Shown piece by piece: positions 8,498-18,099 of a DNA stretch of 64,000 nt (position 1 is its first letter; each line of letters starts with the position of its first letter). The DNA is taken from contig NZ_JASJEB010000009.1 of NCBI RefSeq assembly GCF_030064895.1, forward strand, positions 1 through 64,000. The letters run 5' to 3'. The translations under genes were made by a program, and so were the position numbers. The notes beneath the pieces are model-generated. The model did no database searches, had not been told where the DNA came from, and worked only from the letters and a program-made list of their open reading frames with translations. This DNA comes from Crocosphaera sp. GTDB taxonomy: Bacteria; Cyanobacteriota; Cyanobacteriia; Cyanobacteriales; Microcystaceae.

Positions 8498-9157
8498 CTA
8501 AGAAACAGAGGCAGATCGTTGTTGTTTTAGATAGGTAAATACGGATTTATCTCCAATATCAGGGATTAAGGGTTGAATAGATTTCCGTAGGGCAAAAATG
8601 ATAAATAAACCTGCCCAGGTACCCAATAATGCTTGTTCTATACCTACAGATAAAACACCAAATAAATGACCTAATAAAAGTAGGGGTACTAGAGGCGTTA
8701 ATAATTTTGTTTCCAGACGATTAAAACAAAACGCTTCCTTAAAATAAATCCCTGTTAAGGCAACAAAGATAAAACCAATTCCCAATAAAGTAAGGGGATT
8801 TTGATAAACATATAAAGCTAAAGGGTCTTGAGAAAATGTAGACAGAATTATAGCGGTTAGGGTTCCAATGCCCCAACATACCTGTAAGAAACGATGGAGA
8901 GGGATCAAGTAAATATGAATAGTTATTAAGCTAATGCCCAAACCAAGAGAAAATGAGGTAAACAAAGGAGTGAGTAAAGTTAGGGTTAAAGAGGTCGCCC
9001 CTTGCCCTAAAATCAAGCCACTTCCTAAAGCAAAACTGAAAGCCGATAGTAGCAACCCAAGACGATAGATTTTAACCCCTTGGAGGTCTTCTGAAGTAAT
9101 AGTATATTGTCCAAATTGACCTTGATAAACCTCTAAGGTTTCCGATGCTGTCTTCAT
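8498..9157 (-). CDS. DUF2301-type integral membrane protein
   Basis: The 219 residues contain about six hydrophobic segments and the short soluble start QGQFGQYTITSEDLQGVKIYRLG. The pattern FKEAFCFNRLETKLLTPLVPLLLLGHL is typical of the cyanobacterial DUF2301 family of uncharacterised integral membrane proteins. It is the first gene of a three-gene minus-strand run with the ydcF-like gene and csaB. Function unknown. Confidence 0.75.
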   Translation of the reverse strand: MKTASETLEVYQGQFGQYTITSEDLQGVKIYRLGLLLSAFSFALGSGLILGQGATSLTLTLLTPLFTSFSLGLGISLITIHIYLIPLHRFLQVCWGIGTLTAIILSTFSQDPLALYVYQNPLTLLGIGFIFVALTGIYFKEAFCFNRLETKLLTPLVPLLLLGHLFGVLSVGIEQALLGTWAGLFIIFALRKSIQPLIPDIGDKSVFTYLKQQRSASVS

Positions 9158-9552
9158 GATTATATTCTCCGTTAGTTAACGTTTAAATTGTATCGTTTTT
9201 TTACGAAAAAAAAGCACTTTTTTTCTAATCATAAAATTCATCTTAAATTTAAACGGTATACTGAATTTCTTGAGCTAGTATTATGGTTTAAAAAAGGATA
9301 AAAAGCCAGAGCAAATTAGCAATAAATAACCAATTGTAAAATAATCCTATGATTGTCACCTTTGAACAGAATTAAAGAGCTACAATGATTATTGTAATGA
9401 ATAAGGTGCTAGGCAGAGAGAAACAATTTAGCGACCGATAAAGTGTGGTGTGATGTAGTGAAAGTCCCGCGAACTAATCTAGTTTAGGGCAAATTAGCTC
9501 TTACAGCAGTTTGTTATTAAAACACTGCTCCTTACACTCTTTGGAGGTCAAA
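9158..9552. other. Intergenic region between divergent genes, long leader of the COP23 gene
   Basis: About 395 bp separate the DUF2301 gene (leftward) from the COP23-like gene (rightward). I see no tRNA, no reading frame and no clear terminator. A small palindrome ACAATGATTATTGT lies near 9383. The last 140 bp (from about 9410) are more GC-rich than the rest and may be a transcribed leader. Nothing decisive is visible. Confidence 0.4.
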
Positions 9553-10311
9553 ATGGTTAACAATTCAGCTAAGTTTATTGCTTTAGGTACAGTAGCAACC
9601 GTTGGTGTACTTGGTTTAGTTTCCGAAGCGCAAGCTCAACATTTCGTCTATCCTCAAGAATTAGAAAAAGAGGAAGAAATCGCTTATGTTGACTGGGACA
9701 GCAATCCTGGCCCCCGTGCTTTTGAACGCCAGATCCAAAAAGTTGTGTTTGAATGTGTTCCTCAAGCAGATGGCAGTTATGTCACTGAAGAACGGGTAGT
9801 AGAAATTACTTTTAATCCTGCAAAGGCTGCTCCCGTTGGTAGCACTTTCGATCCTCATAACCCCTATAGTGGTGGTGTTTATTCACGTGAGGATGTGTCC
9901 AATCAGTACATCGCATTGGGTGAATTAAGTGGACAACCCATGATTCTCTGGAATGAAGAAGTTGCTTCCAGTAATCCTGAAGGGTTATACACTCCCGAAA
10001 GTCGTTGTCAAACCGTTAGTGCGCGCCTAACCAATCTAGCCTATGCCTTTGGTGAAACTACTCCTGTAGGTGTTGCTCAAGCATTCACTGAAAGAATGGC
10101 TACTGGTGTTGTTAACGGAGAAAGAGTTATCTTTATCTCCTACGATCCAGAAAACGTTTCTACCGAAAATGTAGTCTTAACCTTAAGACCTGAAAATGGC
10201 GCTACATTCGCAGAATCTCAAAGAACCTTGGCTCAGTTCAACAATTCTCTTTCCCCCGCTATTGGTGGTTTAGAAGAAGATCCTACCAAGCTTCCTCCCA
10301 TTCAAGAGTAG
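9553..10311 (+). CDS. COP23-domain secreted protein
   Basis: The 252-residue protein starts at the ATG preceded by GGAGG (9543-9547). An upstream in-frame start at 9511 would put residues before a clear signal peptide (FIALGTVATVGVLGLVSEAQA, cut near AQA-QH). The mature part has VFECVPQADGSYVTEE, QPMILWNEE, TPESRCQTVSARL and ATGVVNGERVIFIS. These are the spaced cysteines and tryptophan of the circadian oscillating protein COP23 domain, first described as a rhythmic 23-kDa membrane protein in Synechococcus RF-1. The N-terminal 55 mature residues are extra. The molecular role is unknown. A strong terminator follows. Confidence 0.75.
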   Translation: MVNNSAKFIALGTVATVGVLGLVSEAQAQHFVYPQELEKEEEIAYVDWDSNPGPRAFERQIQKVVFECVPQADGSYVTEERVVEITFNPAKAAPVGSTFDPHNPYSGGVYSREDVSNQYIALGELSGQPMILWNEEVASSNPEGLYTPESRCQTVSARLTNLAYAFGETTPVGVAQAFTERMATGVVNGERVIFISYDPENVSTENVVLTLRPENGATFAESQRTLAQFNNSLSPAIGGLEEDPTKLPPIQE

Positions 10312-10364
10312 ATTATACCAACAGGGAAAGACGTTCAACATCTTTGTATTCTTTCCCTTTTCTC

Positions 10365-10400
10365 TAGAGAGTTAGTAAGTCACTACTCTCTATTTTTTTT
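10365..10400 (+). terminator. Intrinsic terminator of the COP23 gene
   Basis: The stem TAGAGAG / CTCTCTA, with further pairing inside (TTAGT/ACTA), is followed by eight T residues. It lies 54 bp after the stop codon. Confidence 0.85.
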
Positions 10401-10566
10401 GTCTACAAATAATAAAACTTGCAACTAATCTGAGAATTACGTTAAATTTAGTTAAGTTGGATCTGCAATTTCAGCAAAATTCTCGTCTTTATAACTAAAC
10501 TCTTGACAAAAAAAATATTTTGTGTTAAGAAAATCAAATTCACTCACCTAAGAGAAAACTTAACCT

Positions 10567-12453
10567 ATGAAAATATCTTGGAGAACCCTATTACTCTGGA
10601 CATTACCACTATTGGTGGTGGGATTTTTCCTCTGGCAGGGAGCTTTCCCCGCAACATCAACTCCCATGGGGAACAACACAGCTAACACCCGTATGACCTA
10701 CGGGCGTTTCTTAGAATATTTAGATGCCGGTCGTATCCTCAGTGTTGACCTTTATGAAGGAGGACGCACCGCCATTGTTGAAGCAGTTGACCCGGAAATT
10801 CAAGACCGCGTACAACGTTCACGGGTTGATCTTCCCATGAACGCCCCTGATTTAATCAGTAAAATACGTCAGTCTGATGTAAACCTAGAATCCCACCCCA
10901 TCCGTAACGAAGGGGCATTATGGGGCTTTTTGGGCAATCTATTATTCCCAATTCTCCTGATTGGGGCTTTATTCTTCTTGTTCCGTCGCTCTAGTAACTT
11001 ACCCGGTGGTCCAGGTCAGGCCATGAGTTTTGGTAAGTCTAAGGCTCGTTTCCAAATGGAAGCCAAAACCGACATTATGTTTGATGATGTGGCCGGTATC
11101 GACGAAGCGAAAGAAGAATTACAAGAGGTTGTCACTTTCTTAAAACAACCCGAACGTTTCACCGCAGTTGGGGCCCGTATTCCTAAAGGAGTGTTATTAG
11201 TTGGACCTCCTGGAACCGGTAAAACCCTCTTAGCTAAAGCGATCGCCGGAGAAGCTGGCGTACCTTTCTTCAGTATTTCTGGTTCTGAGTTCGTAGAGAT
11301 GTTCGTGGGTGTTGGTGCGTCCCGTGTTCGTGATTTATTTAAGAAAGCCAAAGAAAACGCCCCTTGTCTCATTTTTATCGATGAAATTGACGCAGTAGGT
11401 CGTCAACGGGGTGCTGGTATAGGTGGTGGTAACGATGAACGGGAACAAACTCTCAACCAGTTATTAACGGAAATGGACGGGTTTGAAGGCAATACAGGAA
11501 TCATTATTATTGCTGCTACCAACCGTCCCGATGTACTGGACTCTGCTTTAATGCGTCCGGGTCGTTTTGACCGTCAGGTAATTGTAGACGCTCCTGACTT
11601 CAAAGGACGGATCGAAATCTTAGAAGTTCACGCTCGCAACAAAAAATTAGCCCCCGATGTCTCTATTGAGACTATCGCCCGTCGTACTCCTGGTTTTAGT
11701 GGTGCTGACTTAGCTAACTTACTTAACGAAGCAGCTATTTTAACCGCCCGTCGTCGTAAGGAAGCCATTACTTTATTAGAAATTGACGACGCTGTTGATA
11801 GGGTTGTTGCTGGTATGGAAGGAACTCCCTTGGTTGATAGTAAGAGTAAGCGTCTCATTGCTTATCACGAAGTTGGCCATGCGATCGTTGGTACTTTAGT
11901 TAAGGATCACGATCCTGTACAAAAAGTTACTTTAATCCCCCGTGGACAAGCTCAAGGGTTAACCTGGTTTACCCCCAATGAGGAACAAGGTTTGACCACC
12001 AAAGCACAGCTTATGGCCCGCATTGCTGGAGCTTTAGGCGGTCGTGCTGCCGAAGAAGAGGTTTTTGGTTACGATGAGGTAACAACCGGTGCTGGTGGCG
12101 ATTTACAGCAGGTCTCAGAAATGGCTCGTCAGATGGTGACTCGTTTCGGGATGAGTGAACTTGGTCCTCTTTCTCTAGAAAGTTCCTCCGGTGAGGTCTT
12201 TTTAGGGGGCGGTTTAATGAACCGCTCGGAATATTCGGAAGAAGTGGCTATGAAAATTGACGCTGAAATGCGAATTTTAGCTGAAGACGGCCATAAATTA
12301 GCCCGTCAAATTGTCCGCGACAATCGTGAAGTGGTTGATCGCTTGGTTGAATTGTTGATCGAAAGAGAAACTATTGATGGAGAAGAGTTCCGTCAAATTG
12401 TAGCTGAATACACCGAAGTTCCTGAAAAAGAACAGTTTGTCCCCCAGCTATAA
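10567..12453 (+). CDS. ftsH: ATP-dependent zinc metalloprotease FtsH
   Basis: FtsH is a membrane-bound AAA protease. In cyanobacteria the closest paralogues remove damaged D1 protein during photosystem II repair. The 628 residues show an N-terminal membrane helix (about 9-27), a lumenal or periplasmic domain, a second helix (about 118-138, [14 protein letters not shown]), an AAA domain with GPPGTGKT (Walker A), [13 protein letters not shown] (Walker B) and the second region of homology. The zinc site HEVGH is near residue 437, followed by a C-terminal helical protease domain. Length and motifs are complete. A hairpin terminator follows the stop. The product looks like the FtsH2/Slr0228 type, but I cannot separate paralogues with certainty. 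Confidence 0.95.
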   Translation: MKISWRTLLLWTLPLLVVGFFLWQGAFPATSTPMGNNTANTRMTYGRFLEYLDAGRILSVDLYEGGRTAIVEAVDPEIQDRVQRSRVDLPMNAPDLISKIRQSDVNLESHPIRNEGALWGFLGNLLFPILLIGALFFLFRRSSNLPGGPGQAMSFGKSKARFQMEAKTDIMFDDVAGIDEAKEELQEVVTFLKQPERFTAVGARIPKGVLLVGPPGTGKTLLAKAIAGEAGVPFFSISGSEFVEMFVGVGASRVRDLFKKAKENAPCLIFIDEIDAVGRQRGAGIGGGNDEREQTLNQLLTEMDGFEGNTGIIIIAATNRPDVLDSALMRPGRFDRQVIVDAPDFKGRIEILEVHARNKKLAPDVSIETIARRTPGFSGADLANLLNEAAILTARRRKEAITLLEIDDAVDRVVAGMEGTPLVDSKSKRLIAYHEVGHAIVGTLVKDHDPVQKVTLIPRGQAQGLTWFTPNEEQGLTTKAQLMARIAGALGGRAAEEEVFGYDEVTTGAGGDLQQVSEMARQMVTRFGMSELGPLSLESSSGEVFLGGGLMNRSEYSEEVAMKIDAEMRILAEDGHKLARQIVRDNREVVDRLVELLIERETIDGEEFRQIVAEYTEVPEKEQFVPQL

Positions 12454-12470
12454 ACTAGATTAAAAACTAT

Positions 12471-12504
12471 AAAAAAAAGGCGCGATCGCTCGCGTCTTTT
12501 TTTT
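12471..12504 (+). terminator. Terminator after ftsH
   Basis: Eight A residues, a GC-rich stem containing the HIP1 core (GGCGCGATCG / CTCGCGTC) and eight T residues form a strong bidirectional-looking hairpin 18 bp after the ftsH stop. Confidence 0.85.
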
Positions 12505-12620
12505 GCTTAAAGAAAAGAATCATCTTGAGGTGGATGTAATTTTCCTTCTTTCCACAATTTTCGGGATCTTTGCACAATAATTATCGTTACGGCTTACGGC
12601 TAAATACTTACGCAAATTGC

Positions 12621-12941
12621 TTAAATTTCTTCCATTTCCAACTTAGCAGAGGTCACAGCAGCGAATGCAAAAGCAAAAACAATAGGCATGGGATTTCTTA
12701 ATATATAGCTTAAAACAACCGATACAATTGAGATTAAAATTGCAGTGGTTAACCAAGTTTTTTCTTCAGCACAAAATCCCTTTGTTGCTTTGATTAAGTA
12801 CAATACTTCAGAGGGAATTGGTTCTGGCATAACTGCACCTGGAGGAAAAGCCCAATAGTGATTGTAGCGTTCTCTAAATAAATCTGTCCATCCATTGTCG
12901 TCACACCATTCTTGTATCCATTCGTCTCTAAAGTGTTTCAT
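12621..12941 (-). CDS. Conserved hypothetical protein with two C-terminal membrane helices
   Basis: From the ATG at 12941 the product has 106 residues: a soluble start rich in Trp and acidic residues (FRDEWIQEWCDDNGWTDLF), a YHYWAFPPGAVMPEPIP-like segment (RYNHYWAFPPGAVMPEPIP), then two hydrophobic helices (TTAILISIVSVVLSYIL and PIVFAFAFAAVTSA). I prefer this start to the upstream one at 13004, whose extra 21 residues are basic and unlike a protein start. No domain recognised. Function unknown. Confidence 0.6.
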   Translation of the reverse strand: MKHFRDEWIQEWCDDNGWTDLFRERYNHYWAFPPGAVMPEPIPSEVLYLIKATKGFCAEEKTWLTTAILISIVSVVLSYILRNPMPIVFAFAFAAVTSAKLEMEEI

Positions 12942-13074
12942 AATTCTTTTAGATTTCCTCAATTTACTACTGGTTCTCGTCCTAATTAATCTATAGTTTA
13001 GCAATAGTTATCATTCATATTAGCAAAACCATTTTGGGTTGCTAGGTAACTTAATAAATCTTAATTAATACTTT

Positions 13075-13641
13075 TTAAGCATATATGCTTAGAATTTGCT
13101 TTTCTGTACAAATTGTCTTTAATTTTTGGTCCCAAGGTTCACAAGGAAGTTGAGATAAAAGGGCAAATTCAAAGATAATACCGACTGTGGGAATAGATTG
13201 CCATTGAGGAGAATTTAAGAGGCGATCGTAGAAACCTCCACCATAGCCTAACCGGTATCCATTATAATCACAAGCAACGGCAGGAATGAATATTAAATCA
13301 ACTTTTTCAGGGGTTAAAATCGGAGCGTTGGGTAAGGGTTCTAAAATCCCATATTTGCCTGTTCTTAGTGGCTCTTGGGGTTGCCAAAAATGCCAAATTA
13401 AGGATTTTTTTTCGCAGCGAGGAAACCCCCAATTATGGTTAGTTGAAAATAGAGAAGTTAAATCTGGTTCTTGACGTATGGGAAAGTAAGCTAGAATAGT
13501 TTTTGCTTGTTTAAATAATGAATAATTTTGTAAAATATTACATATTTTTTGGCTTTTTTCTTTCCAGTCTGTTTCTGATAAGCTTTCTCTCTTGCTTATA
13601 ATTTCTGCTCTCAGTTGTTTTTTTATTTCTTTTGTATTCAT
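13075..13641 (-). CDS. 5-formyltetrahydrofolate cyclo-ligase
   Basis: The enzyme converts 5-formyl-THF to 5,10-methenyl-THF with ATP, rescuing a dead-end folate. The 188 residues carry the family marks: a basic N-terminus with KKQLRAEIISKRESLSETDW, the AYFPIRQEPDLTSLF segment, PAVACDYNGYRLGYGGGFYDRL (ATP and substrate loop) and VGIIFEFALL near the end. Length is normal. It is 13 bp downstream of the DptD-like gene on the same strand, so they may be co-transcribed. Confidence 0.92.
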   Translation of the reverse strand: MNTKEIKKQLRAEIISKRESLSETDWKEKSQKICNILQNYSLFKQAKTILAYFPIRQEPDLTSLFSTNHNWGFPRCEKKSLIWHFWQPQEPLRTGKYGILEPLPNAPILTPEKVDLIFIPAVACDYNGYRLGYGGGFYDRLLNSPQWQSIPTVGIIFEFALLSQLPCEPWDQKLKTICTEKQILSIYA

Positions 13642-13654
13642 AATATTTTTTTTG

Positions 13655-14119
13655 TTAGAGAAATCGGGTTAAATCAAATTCTTGTTCTGAATTATTATTG
13701 GGGAATCTTTCTAGATTCAATAATAATAATAAGTGTTCCGAGTAGTCAACAATGCCTTTTAATTCTTGTTGTAATTGTTCTAGCCCACCGTTGGCATATT
13801 CTTCAAAAATTTTAACTCTTTTTTCTTCTGCTTCTGGGTCATTAACAGAAAGAATATTAGGGTCATTTGTCTCTGCGATCGCTAACAACTTTATGACAGT
13901 ATCATAACCCCGAGAAACAAAAATTTCTAAACTAATAGGTGCTGGTTCTTTAGAAATAACATTAAGAGGAATTCGCTTGTTATATTTTGAGCCTAATGTG
14001 GCCGCAAAAGTTATCACATCTGCGTAGGTTTGAAAGGGTCCAACCCCTCCATTGAAATCTACCAAAGATTTAACTAATTCTGATTTATCTTTACTTATTC
14101 TGATACGATTAATAGCCAT
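13655..14119 (-). CDS. Dnd/phosphorothioation-associated protein 4-like
   Basis: The 154-residue protein begins MAINRIRISKDKSELVKSLV and continues with FQTYADVITFAATLGSKYN. That is the pattern of the protein annotated as DNA phosphorothioation system-associated protein 4. That family normally accompanies dndBCDE or dpt genes that place sulfur on the DNA backbone and restrict unmodified DNA. No dnd/dpt gene is in this window, so this copy is an orphan beside a folate gene. It may be a leftover or act in something else. The family call is from memory of the N-terminal pattern. Confidence 0.6.
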   Translation of the reverse strand: MAINRIRISKDKSELVKSLVDFNGGVGPFQTYADVITFAATLGSKYNKRIPLNVISKEPAPISLEIFVSRGYDTVIKLLAIAETNDPNILSVNDPEAEEKRVKIFEEYANGGLEQLQQELKGIVDYSEHLLLLLNLERFPNNNSEQEFDLTRFL

Positions 14120-14147
14120 TTTTTATGATATCGTGGAATAAAAGAAG

Positions 14148-14153
14148 TATAAT
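14148..14153 (+). promoter_or_regulatory. Probable -10 box of the ABC ATPase gene
   Basis: TATAAT lies 28 bp before the ATG at 14182, in the divergent gap between the Dnd-associated gene and the ABC gene. A convincing -35 box is not visible. Confidence 0.4.
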
Positions 14154-14181
14154 TAAAGAGCAAAAGTAGTTTAGATTGATT

Positions 14182-14955
14182 ATGATCAGTGAAAGTCCAT
14201 CTTTAAGTGAAAATTTGCATCCAACCAATCAATCTGATGCTTATCATCCCATTATTATTAATTTAGAAGAAATTACCAAAATATATGGAAGTTACAATAC
14301 TAAAGTCAAAGCCTTAGATAAAATTAACCTAACCATCGAAAAAGGTGAATACTGTACCATTATGGGAGCATCAGGTTCAGGAAAATCAACCATGATGAAC
14401 ATTATCGGTTGTCTTGACCGTCCTTCTTCTGGAAAGTATTATTTAGATGGGATCGATGTGTCGGGATTGCCCGATTCTCAACTAGCTGCTATCCGTAACC
14501 GAAAAATTGGTTTTGTTTTTCAACAATTCCACCTTTTGCCACAAATGACCGCCTTGGAAAACGTTATTTTACCAATGGTCTATGCTGAGATATCTCCCTC
14601 TGAACGGCGAGAACGCGCCCTAGAAGCCTTGGAAAAGGTGGGTTTGGGGAATAGGGTTAATAACAAACCCAATCAACTCTCAGGGGGGCAGCAACAACGG
14701 GTGGCCATTGCTAGGGCCATCGTTAATGAGCCGGTGCTTCTCCTCGCCGATGAACCGACCGGAGCTTTAGACTCCAAAACCACCGAGGAAGTGTTAGGCA
14801 TCTTTGAAAGCCTTTATCAAGCTGGTATTACGGTAGTCGTCGTCACCCACGAGTCAGAAGTTGCTCGCCATTCTCGCCGAGTTATTTGGTTTCGGGATGG
14901 TCAAGTGATTCATAGCAATCTTAACCCTCAAGAATTACACTCGGTTATTGATTAG
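14182..14955 (+). CDS. MacB/LolD/DevA-type ABC transporter ATPase
   Basis: A 257-residue ATPase with Walker [11 protein letters not shown]-loop [17 protein letters not shown], signature [15 protein letters not shown], Walker [14 protein letters not shown] and the H-loop [11 protein letters not shown]. The pattern [13 protein letters not shown] is typical of the MacB/LolD/DevA subfamily, which drives substrate extrusion with a FtsX-like permease. No permease or HlyD-type partner is adjacent. The N-terminal 25 residues are a non-conserved extension. I prefer the ATG at 14182 to the TTG at 14176. Confidence 0.88.
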   Translation: MISESPSLSENLHPTNQSDAYHPIIINLEEITKIYGSYNTKVKALDKINLTIEKGEYCTIMGASGSGKSTMMNIIGCLDRPSSGKYYLDGIDVSGLPDSQLAAIRNRKIGFVFQQFHLLPQMTALENVILPMVYAEISPSERRERALEALEKVGLGNRVNNKPNQLSGGQQQRVAIARAIVNEPVLLLADEPTGALDSKTTEEVLGIFESLYQAGITVVVVTHESEVARHSRRVIWFRDGQVIHSNLNPQELHSVID

Positions 14956-15100
14956 ACCCGGTATTAAATTAACAAATGTTGCGAAAAAAAGGAAGACCAA
15001 CCATAATAGTGAGTTAAGATATTTATATTTTTGTATACCAAATTTAATAAAACCTTTTTTTCCTATTTTCTTTTGAATTCAGAGGCATTAGTAGACGCTT

Positions 15101-16819
15101 GTGACTTTGCAAACAACCCAATCTCATTACCCCAGTCCCAAAATTCAACAGCAAAAACGCTATGATGCTGAGGCCATCGCCCGTTATTACCGCCTACGTC
15201 CTTGGGGAGTAATTAAACGGGCCATAACAGTTATCTGGTCTTTTGGCTGGTTTTTGCTCCATTTGCAATGGGATCAGTGGTTTAACTCCGATAAAGACAA
15301 TAAACAGCAGTGTGCAACCCAATTAAGGCGAATTCTCACCCGTTTGGGACCGACCTTTATAAAAGTGGGTCAAGCCTTATCAACCCGTCCCGATCTGATC
15401 CGGCCCGATTTTCTGCAAGAGTTGATCAAACTCCAGGATCAACTACCACCCTTCGATAACGAAATGGCTTTCTCTATTATAGAGAAATCTCTAGGAATTA
15501 GCATAGACGAAGCCTATCGAGAAATTTCTCCCCATCCCGTAGCAGCAGCTAGTCTCGGACAAGTTTACCGCGCTGTGTTGCATACAGGGGAAGAAGTAGC
15601 AGTTAAAGTACAACGGCCTAAACTCAGACCCATTTTAACCCGTGATCTCTTCTTAATGCGTTGGGCAGCTTGTCAGTTTGGTCGCTTTTTACCCCTTAAT
15701 TTAGGACACGATTTAACCCTAATTATCGATGAATTTGGGGTGAAATTATTTGAGGAGATCGACTACATTAACGAAGGAAGAAACGCCGAAAAATTTGCAG
15801 CTAACTTCCGAGAAGATGATGACGTTAAAGTTCCCGCTATTTACTGGTCTTATAGTAGCGATTGCGTTTTAACTTTAGAGTGGATACAGGGTTATAAATT
15901 AACTGATACTGACAAAATTATTGCAGCCGGATTAGACCCTTATGCTATTGTAAGAATCGGCGTAACCTCCGGTTTAAGGCAACTGTTAGAACACGGATTT
16001 TTCCATGCTGATCCCCATCCTGGTAACTTATTTGCCACCCTCGATGGACGCATGGCCTTTATTGATTTTGGCATGATGGATCAGTTAGAAGAAAACACCA
16101 AAGAAACCATTGCCAGTTCTGTTGTGCAGTTAATTAATCAAGATTATGATGCTTTAGCAAGGGATTTTGTGCAGTTAGGTTTTTTGACCTCTGACACCAA
16201 TATTGAACCAATTATTCCCGCATTAGAAAGGGTTTTAGGGAATGCGATCGGTCAAAGTGTAGGGGACTTTAATTTCAAAACTATCACCGATGATTTTTCG
16301 GAATTAATGTATGAATATCCCTTCCGAGTTCCGGCTAAATTTGCCCTAATTATTCGCTCACTTATTACTCAAGAAGGATTAGCCCTCAGCCTTGATTCTG
16401 ACTTCAAAATTGTGGAAGTAGCCTATCCTTATGTAGCCAGAAGGTTATTAACAGGAGAATCTCCCCAACTTAGAAAACGACTCTTAGAAGTATTATTTAA
16501 AGATGGGAAATTCCAGTGGCAACGATTAGAAAACATGATCAATATTGCCCGTTCCGACGAACAATTTGATCTTCTCCCAACTGCACAATTAGGATTACAA
16601 TATTTGTTATCTGATGAAGGAAGATATTTACGTCATCAATTGTTGTTAGCCTTAACAGAAGACGATCGCTTACACACCGAAGAAGTTCAACGTATTTGGG
16701 CGTTAATTAGTGACGATCTTCAACCCCAACAATTATTTGGTGTTGCTATGAAGGCATTTCAACAATTCTCGAGTGTAGGAGTTGCTGCCATTCTTCCCAA
16801 AACAGCCGATTTCAATTAA
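15101..16819 (+). CDS. UbiB/ABC1 (ADCK) family atypical kinase
   Basis: The 572-residue protein uses a GTG start. It carries the ABC1/UbiB signature: KxGQ motif in PTFIKVGQALSTRPD, the A-rich loop AAASLGQVYRAVL, the lysine-containing strand EEVAVKVQRP, and the catalytic HADPHPGNLF and FIDFGMM motifs. These proteins are linked to isoprenoid quinone biosynthesis and, in cyanobacteria and plastids, to prenyl-lipid and plastoquinone metabolism. The C-terminal 150 residues form the usual helical tail. A small membrane-protein gene follows 23 bp later. Confidence 0.92.
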   Translation: MTLQTTQSHYPSPKIQQQKRYDAEAIARYYRLRPWGVIKRAITVIWSFGWFLLHLQWDQWFNSDKDNKQQCATQLRRILTRLGPTFIKVGQALSTRPDLIRPDFLQELIKLQDQLPPFDNEMAFSIIEKSLGISIDEAYREISPHPVAAASLGQVYRAVLHTGEEVAVKVQRPKLRPILTRDLFLMRWAACQFGRFLPLNLGHDLTLIIDEFGVKLFEEIDYINEGRNAEKFAANFREDDDVKVPAIYWSYSSDCVLTLEWIQGYKLTDTDKIIAAGLDPYAIVRIGVTSGLRQLLEHGFFHADPHPGNLFATLDGRMAFIDFGMMDQLEENTKETIASSVVQLINQDYDALARDFVQLGFLTSDTNIEPIIPALERVLGNAIGQSVGDFNFKTITDDFSELMYEYPFRVPAKFALIIRSLITQEGLALSLDSDFKIVEVAYPYVARRLLTGESPQLRKRLLEVLFKDGKFQWQRLENMINIARSDEQFDLLPTAQLGLQYLLSDEGRYLRHQLLLALTEDDRLHTEEVQRIWALISDDLQPQQLFGVAMKAFQQFSSVGVAAILPKTADFN

Positions 16820-16842
16820 CCTATTATTCATTCGGGTTTTTC

Positions 16843-17205
16843 ATGTACTATTTACCTCAGCCTCCTTATTTCCTAATCTTTGCCGGTTTATTCATCGGCC
16901 TCACCTGTGGTTTAGCCTTTGAAGCTACCCTAAAGTCTCAAGTTAAAGTGATGTTAAATAAGCCTGTCGATCAAATGCTAAAAGGTTCTGGTTTACAGTT
17001 ACCTTTTTTTGGTATTTGTGTTGGTATTTGCGTCTTTCTTTCTTCGGGTTTAGAGATTTTTATTTTTGACCGTTGGCTATCTTATGCCCTTTCTTTACCC
17101 ATGACCATTTTTATTGCTGCTTTAGTATGGATACAACTGGCAAGCGTATTAAAACAGTTAAAAGAAGGTGGATCAAAAGCAATTGATTTAGACGCTTTTT
17201 ATTAA
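16843..17205 (+). CDS. Small conserved membrane protein
   Basis: 120 residues with three hydrophobic segments (about 10-30, 54-72 and 82-102) and a polar C-terminus KQLKEGGSKAIDLDAFY. It starts 23 bp after the UbiB-family gene and probably shares its transcript. No family recognised with confidence. Confidence 0.75.
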   Translation: MYYLPQPPYFLIFAGLFIGLTCGLAFEATLKSQVKVMLNKPVDQMLKGSGLQLPFFGICVGICVFLSSGLEIFIFDRWLSYALSLPMTIFIAALVWIQLASVLKQLKEGGSKAIDLDAFY

Positions 17206-17260
17206 AGAAATTGTAAGGATTCAGCGATAAGCTATCAGCTTACTTTCTAGAATACATTTG

Positions 17261-17283
17261 GGGGCTTAATAATATTAAGCCCC
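17261..17283. repeat. Small palindrome of the GGGGCTTAAT family
   Basis: GGGGCTTAAT, AAT, then ATTAAGCCCC. It sits between the converging genes at 17205 and 17378 and could serve as a bidirectional terminator. It is the same class as the hairpins at 4806 and 22864. Confidence 0.75.
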
Positions 17284-17377
17284 TACTTTTTAAATTTTGA
17301 ATTGTTGAATATATCTCCACCCTTCCCACCCTCATTCAACTGAAATATTGATACACCCAATTAAAAACTAATGTAAG

Positions 17378-17731
<354 letters not shown>

Positions 17732-17840
17732 TCAGTGACAATTTCTTATTTTATCATTTAGGGGCTTACTCATTCTGTATCTGGATCAAGTCAGGGACTA
17801 TAATAGATAATTAAATCTTTTTAGAGAAGAGGAATGAAAC

Positions 17841-17987
17841 ATGAATCAAGGTAAAATTGTTGCTGTTATTACCGGCGCTATTTCTATCTTTCTAGCAGTT
17901 GCTTATTTAGTGATTGTTCAATTATTGGACTTTCGAGGCGAAATGATACCTGCGCCAACTTTGGAGATGATCTTCAATCTTTTTTAG
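17841..17987 (+). CDS. 48-residue single-helix membrane protein
   Basis: The frame encodes MNQGKIVAVITGAISIFL, a continuous hydrophobic helix to about residue 28, then LLDFRGEMIPAPTLEMIF. GAAGAGGAA lies eight bases before the ATG. The helix plus the FRGEMxPAP tail looks like a small conserved cyanobacterial membrane protein, but I cannot name it. Confidence 0.65.
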   Translation: MNQGKIVAVITGAISIFLAVAYLVIVQLLDFRGEMIPAPTLEMIFNLF

Positions 17988-18099
17988 TTTATCAATAATT
18001 GTAACAGTTTGCAGACATCCTCTAGGAGTTCTCAAACTTTTCTCGTTACACTGAATAACTATATCTGCGCACCCTCCTTTTTTTGACTAATTTTTTGCT

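Noticed and set aside
9511-9552. Upstream start of the COP23-like gene
   Set aside because: It would place 14 residues before a clear signal peptide, and GGAGG marks the ATG at 9553.
11016-11372. Long minus-strand frame inside ftsH
   Set aside because: Antisense shadow of a conserved coding region with no independent signal. The same applies to frames opposite gltS, ilvB and the nucleotidase gene.
15095-15112. GTGACTTTG before the UbiB-family gene as a third copy of the pebA/cpeB block
   Set aside because: Only nine bases match and neither ATATTAC nor AAATGAGACAGA is present. The GTG is the start codon.
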